From the NCBI GenBank assembly GCA_027036655.1, contig JALWEC010000321.1:1-9609 (forward strand): a stretch of DNA of 9,609 bases, read 5' to 3'. This DNA comes from Melioribacteraceae bacterium (GTDB lineage Bacteria > Bacteroidota > Ignavibacteria > Ignavibacteriales > Melioribacteraceae). Position numbers and translations under genes: made by a program. Each line of letters starts with the position of its first letter. Position 1 is the first letter of the stretch. Positions 6,495 to 9,609 of this stretch are shown one piece after another. Under the pieces are notes generated by a model. The model was given only the letters and a program-made list of their open reading frames with translations. It was not told the DNA's origin and searched no databases.

Positions 6495-7222
6495 AAGGAC
6501 TGATACTGGCTGCGGGAATTGCCTCCCGTTTAAGACCGCTTACCGAAAATACTCCCAAGTGCCTTCTTAGTATCGGGGAGAAAAAAATTCTTGAACAAAC
6601 GATTGATAACTTATTAGCCAACTCAATTACCGAAATAATCATAGTAACAGGTTTTTTGAATAAAAAAATTGAAGATTTTGTCAAAGAAAATTATCCCGAA
6701 TTAAAAGTTACATTTTTGCACAACGAAAGTTATGAAAGCACAAATAATATTTTTTCTCTATGGCTTGCCAAAGAAGCAGTTGAGAATGAAGATTTTATTC
6801 TGCTCGACAGCGACATAGTTTTTGATAAAGAAATCATTTCTCTTTTACTTCAAAGCGAATACGAAAACTGTCTGGCTCTTAAAACCGGAATTGAGTTGGG
6901 AGACGAGGAAATAAAGGTTAAACTCGCTGAGGACAGCTCAATTATTGAAATAAGTAAAGAAGTAAATCCGGATGAAGCCGCGGGCGAATCAATCGGAATT
7001 GAGAAATTTTCGGCGCAATTCGGAGGCGAGCTTTTTAAAATATTAGATGAAATGATTATCGAAGAGCGAATGGAAAATGTTTTTTATGAAGCGGCTTTTC
7101 AGCGGGCAATTGAAAATGGGACTAAAATGTTTGCCGTTCCGGTTGGAGAAAAGTACTGTATGGAAATTGATTTTGCCGAAGATTTGGATGCGGCTAAATT
7201 GTTGGTTGCCAATAAAGTTTAA
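6491..7222 (+). CDS. LicC-like nucleotidyltransferase (probable CTP:phospho-alcohol or phosphonate cytidylyltransferase)
   Basis: The 243-residue protein is a sugar-nucleotidyltransferase-fold enzyme. It has the nucleotide loop LILAAGIASRLRPLT at 4-18, TPKCL with Lys23, TNNIFSL at 84-90, DSD at 106-108 (metal), and MEIDFAEDLDAA at 224-235, whose Asp227 is the expected second metal ligand. The NNxFSLW segment followed by a short Asp motif resembles LicC-type phosphocholine cytidylyltransferases more than glucose-1-phosphate enzymes. It overlaps the phosphatidyltransferase gene by ATGA (6491-6494), with no Shine-Dalgarno, so translation is probably coupled. With that neighbour, the likely job is to make the CDP-alcohol used in the membrane step. 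No LicA-type choline kinase is present, so the substrate probably comes from the PLP enzyme. An inositol-phosphate cytidylyltransferase (as in di-myo-inositol phosphate synthesis) or an aminophosphonate cytidylyltransferase are alternatives. Confidence 0.85.
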   Translation: MKGLILAAGIASRLRPLTENTPKCLLSIGEKKILEQTIDNLLANSITEIIIVTGFLNKKIEDFVKENYPELKVTFLHNESYESTNNIFSLWLAKEAVENEDFILLDSDIVFDKEIISLLLQSEYENCLALKTGIELGDEEIKVKLAEDSSIIEISKEVNPDEAAGESIGIEKFSAQFGGELFKILDEMIIEERMENVFYEAAFQRAIENGTKMFAVPVGEKYCMEIDFAEDLDAAKLLVANKV

Positions 7223-7858
7223 GAATGCTTTGCATAACTTAATAATTTGTCATTCTGTGTCCCGACAAAAGTCGGGAAGAAGAATCTCAGAACCGGTAAT
7301 TATATCGAATTTAGAGATCTGCCATTATCAAAAAATATAAACAAACAAATTGTCTATAATTAGCAATTCAGAGTTTAGTTTTTTCTTAATCCCGAAGGGA
7401 TTATTCCGCCAAGGCGGATCTATAGAATTTCGTTTACATTAAATTATTCGCCCCCCGTTGGGGTCGTAAATAATTATTAACTCATCTAATTATCAACCCG
7501 CCTTGGCGGATTGAATCCTTCGGATTCAGTAATTCAGAGTTAAATTATTGGTAAATGAATTTTCGATTAGAAATAATACATTTCACAAAAAGTTATTCCT
7601 AAATATATTTTCCCAAACACTTCTATTTACAGTATCATTATTCAAATATATTTTTACTTATGAAACTATTACACCGTTTGTAATTCCCGACTTTTGTCGG
7701 CTTTTTTGCCATTGCAAAAACGTATGGTATTACAACATAAGTCCTTCCCGCAAAAAAAGCGGGACACGTGTTTTTTATCAAGGAATTTTTGCTGTAAGCT
7801 CTTTATTCAAAATTCATCATTCATCCGCCACGGCGGATTGTGGCTTGTCGCAATATGA
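7223..7858 (+). repeat. Hairpin-rich long intergenic repeat, copy 2 (about 636 bp)
   Basis: It starts with GAATGCTTTGCATAAC on the base after the TAA of the nucleotidyltransferase gene and ends 26 bp before the MATE stop, so it fills the convergent gap almost exactly. Perfect hairpins are TCCCGAC-AAAA-GTCGGGA (7260-7277), TAATCCC-GAA-GGGATTA (7387-7403), TCCGCC-AA-GGCGGA (7405-7418) and CCGCC-TT-GGCGG (7498-7509). Further ones are TGAATCC-TTC-GGATTCA (7512-7528), CCGAC-TTTT-GTCGG (7687-7700), TTTTTGC-CATT-GCAAAAA (7703-7720), TCCCGC-A7-GCGGGA (7746-7764) and ATCCGCC-AC-GGCGGAT (7823-7838). A short imperfect terminal inversion exists: TTGTCATTCTG (7247-7257) against CAATATGACAA (7851-7861), 9 of 11. 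A 118-codon open frame from 7548 runs through hairpins, is not preserved in copy 1, and is not considered a gene. Confidence 0.85.
7687..7707 (+). terminator. Candidate intrinsic terminator for the three-gene operon
   Basis: CCGAC-TTTT-GTCGG is followed by C and six T. It is the most terminator-like structure downstream of the operon on the plus strand, although 465 nt beyond the stop codon. The earlier hairpins in the same repeat lack a T-run. Confidence 0.45.
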
Positions 7859-7884
7859 CAACTTTAGATTTTGCAAAGGTCTTT

Positions 7885-9279
7885 TTAAATCGCTTTTATC
7901 TTAACTTCATCTGTCAACCGCTTTTCTTTCCAACTTCCTTTCAGAAAAATTGTAAGCGCGATTGCCACCGAAATTATATTTGCTATCGGGAAAGACCACC
8001 AAAGTCCGATGAAAGATAACGAAGTATAAAAAGCAAGCACAATCGCAATCGGGAAACGGAGAAACCACAATGAAATTATAGTCAGAAGCATAGCCGTAAG
8101 CGTTTGCCCCGCCGCACGAAGCGCGCCCGTTGTAATCTGCTGCAGAGAAACAAATCCAAATGTAACGGAAAGAACTTTTACCAGATACGCGCCTTCCTTA
8201 ATTACCTCGGGATCGTTCGGAATAAACGCAGCCGTTATTTCCCGCGCAAAAACAAAAAGTATTAATCCTGAAAAACTCATTATTAAAAATCCCGCAAGCA
8301 TTGAACGCTTTGCAATTGTTTCCGCCCGGTCAATTTTACCGGCGCCGATATTTTGTCCGACCAATGTTGAAGTCGCCATTGCCAAACCGATAGAAGGAAT
8401 AATTATGAAGCTCAGAATTCGCATTCCGATTCCGTAAGTCGCGATAATGGTCGTTCCGAAACGCGCCACAAGAAAAGTCATCGCAAGCATTCCCAAAGCC
8501 CTGCCGGATTGTTCAAGCGAGGAAGGAAGTCCCAGCCGGAAGATTTTTTTTATGATCGGAATATCCGCCTTAAGATGTTTCCTTTTAAGATGGATGTTAT
8601 ACTTTCCGCTAAGAAGCAATGATATTCCAATCAGCGAGGCGATAGCCTGCGCCAGCAACGTCGCCAAGGCTGCCCCTGTTACTCCCATCGGAGGAAAAAC
8701 TCCAAGTCCGAAAATAAATAGCGGATCAAGAACCAAGTTCAAAAGAACGGTAAATAGAACAATATACATCGGAGTTTTAACGTCGCCGACGCCTCTCATT
8801 AACGATTGAAATGCGAAATAAGTAAAAGTAAAAATCATCCCGATAAATGAGATTTTCATATATTGGACGGCTTCCCGCATTACTACTTTTTCCGCGCCCA
8901 TCAGCTCTACGATTAGAGGAGAAAGGAGAATCCCCGCTATTGCCAGAATAACGGAAACAATTGTCATCATCAAGTATGTTTGTCCGGAGATGTGATTAAC
9001 TTCACTTGAGGCTTCTTTCCCTTTGAACTGTGCGACAAGAATTGACCCCGCGGTACCGAAACCTCCGCCGAGCGAAATAATGAGAAAAATGATTGGAAAA
9101 CTGAGTGACACTGCGGCAAGCGCGTTAGCGCCGAGCCGCCCGACCCAGAAAGTGTCGGTCAGATTGTAAGCCGTTTGCAGCAAGTTGGACACAACAATCG
9201 GGACAGACAAAGCGAAAATCGATTTTGTAATCGAGCCTTCTGTTAGTTTATTCGGTATGTTCGGCTTAATATTCTTCAT
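7885..9279 (-). CDS. MATE-family efflux transporter
   Basis: The 464-residue protein is an inner-membrane multidrug/toxin-extrusion transporter, typically exporting organic cations or other small molecules in exchange for Na+ or H+. It begins with the family-typical pattern LTEGSITKSIFALSVPIVVSN (NKLTEG at 10-15) and shows two pseudo-symmetric halves of six predicted helices. GTAGSILVAQFKGKE (75-89), MRGVGDVKTPMY (161-172) and LDPLFIFGLG (184-193) lie in the first half. LGLPSSLEQ (249-257) and LVGQNIGAGK (306-315) are the counterparts in the second, followed by GALRAAGQT. A basic loop (about 225-246) separates the halves. Length and motifs are complete, so it should be functional; the substrate cannot be told. 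There is no Shine-Dalgarno, only an A/T-rich leader before ATG 9277-9279. It stands alone, convergent with the lipid-type operon, with repeat copy 2 downstream and copy 3 upstream. Confidence 0.93.
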   Translation of the reverse strand: MKNIKPNIPNKLTEGSITKSIFALSVPIVVSNLLQTAYNLTDTFWVGRLGANALAAVSLSFPIIFLIISLGGGFGTAGSILVAQFKGKEASSEVNHISGQTYLMMTIVSVILAIAGILLSPLIVELMGAEKVVMREAVQYMKISFIGMIFTFTYFAFQSLMRGVGDVKTPMYIVLFTVLLNLVLDPLFIFGLGVFPPMGVTGAALATLLAQAIASLIGISLLLSGKYNIHLKRKHLKADIPIIKKIFRLGLPSSLEQSGRALGMLAMTFLVARFGTTIIATYGIGMRILSFIIIPSIGLAMATSTLVGQNIGAGKIDRAETIAKRSMLAGFLIMSFSGLILFVFAREITAAFIPNDPEVIKEGAYLVKVLSVTFGFVSLQQITTGALRAAGQTLTAMLLTIISLWFLRFPIAIVLAFYTSLSFIGLWWSFPIANIISVAIALTIFLKGSWKEKRLTDEVKIKAI

Positions 9280-9513
9280 TTTTAAAAAATTAAATATAAC
9301 GAAAAGAGAAAGAACTCAATTAAGGAAAACCTTTACCTGGTCGTTGTTCATTAGTTATCGGTCAACAGTCATTGGGAAAAAAACGGTAAAACTATTGAGA
9401 ATAAATAAAATCAATAGAACAGAGATGACGCTGAAAAAACGGATTTGCACGGATGAATCTTCAGCGAATTAATCGCATTCTGCAATTAAAAAACTCAATA
9501 TCCGTTTATTGAA
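9280..9513 (-). promoter_or_regulatory. MATE upstream region
   Basis: These 234 bp separate the MATE start from repeat copy 3. On the minus strand TTGAGT (complement of 9314-9319) and TATATT (complement of 9293-9298) could be -35 and -10 boxes, but the 15-bp spacing is short. No gene is seen; the open frame crossing the region (9185-9472, plus) lies antisense to the MATE start and has no family features. Confidence 0.3.
9429..9466. repeat. Inverted repeat upstream of the MATE gene
   Basis: CGCTGAA (9429-9435) and TTCAGCG (9460-9466) form a perfect 7-bp inversion around a 24-nt loop that contains ACGGAT twice (9439-9444 and 9449-9454). It is about 150 nt upstream of the MATE start codon. It could be an operator, or another dispersed intergenic hairpin. 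Confidence 0.4.
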
Positions 9514-9609
9514 GAATGCTTTGCATAACCCAATTTATTTGTCATTCTGAGTCCCGACAAAGTCGGGAAGAAGAATCTCAAAACTGGTAATTACACCGAA
9601 TTTAGAGAA
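9514..9609 (+). repeat. Hairpin-rich long intergenic repeat, copy 3 (first 96 bp, cut by window end)
   Basis: GAATGCTTTGCATAAC (9514-9529), then TTGTCATTCTGAG, the perfect hairpin TCCCGAC-AAA-GTCGGGA (9552-9568) and GAAGAATCTCA follow the order of copy 2 with few differences, up to CCGAATTTAGAGA at the window edge. The orientation is the same as in copies 1 and 2. Confidence 0.85.

Noticed and set aside
7548..7904. 118-codon plus-strand open frame within repeat copy 2 and into the MATE 3' end
   Set aside because: It crosses several hairpins, has no ribosome site or family features, and copy 1 carries indels and stops at the matching place.

Overview
The window looks like chromosome from an AT-rich Gram-negative bacterium of the Bacteroidota/Ignavibacteria (FCB) type. 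The evidence is an outer-membrane porin end with a terminal aromatic residue, two lipoproteins with acidic residues after the lipobox cysteine, A-rich and often Shine-Dalgarno-poor gene starts, and intergenic DNA full of short GC-rich hairpins. The phylum is inferred from style, not from a marker gene.

Layout. (1) Positions 1-2316, plus strand: an exported-protein operon with the 3' end of a phosphate-selective-porin-like gene, a lipoprotein with two lamin-tail domains, and a lipoprotein beta-propeller of the SdiA-regulated/phytase-esterase-like type that starts at an overlapping TTG. (2) Positions 2390-3487, minus strand: mnmA, the tRNA 2-thiouridylase. (3) Positions 3488-4600: 1.1 kb without genes, mostly copy 1 of a long hairpin-rich repeat. 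(4) Positions 4601-7222, plus strand: a tight three-gene operon of a HisC/CobD-type PLP enzyme, a CDP-alcohol phosphatidyltransferase, and a LicC-like nucleotidyltransferase. (5) Positions 7223-7858: copy 2 of the repeat, starting on the base after the operon's stop codon. (6) Positions 7885-9279, minus strand: a MATE-family transporter. (7) Positions 9280-9513: an upstream region without genes. (8) Positions 9514-9609: the first 96 bp of copy 3, cut by the window end.

How the genes may work together. In the 4601-7222 operon, the nucleotidyltransferase would make a CDP-alcohol (or CDP-phosphonate) and the membrane enzyme would transfer the head group to a lipid or other acceptor. The PLP enzyme would supply the phosphorylated amino-alcohol or aminophosphonate. 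If it is a CobD-like phosphoserine/phosphothreonine decarboxylase rather than a transaminase, the operon would encode a bacterial Kennedy-like route to an aminoalcohol phospholipid. This is the most interesting functional hypothesis here, and it is inference.

The second notable feature is the repeat: three copies in the same orientation within 6 kb, carrying arrays of small perfect hairpins that differ between copies by gain, loss or replacement. Copies 1 and 2 bracket the operon and copies 2 and 3 bracket the MATE gene. No transposase, tRNA, rRNA or CRISPR array was found.
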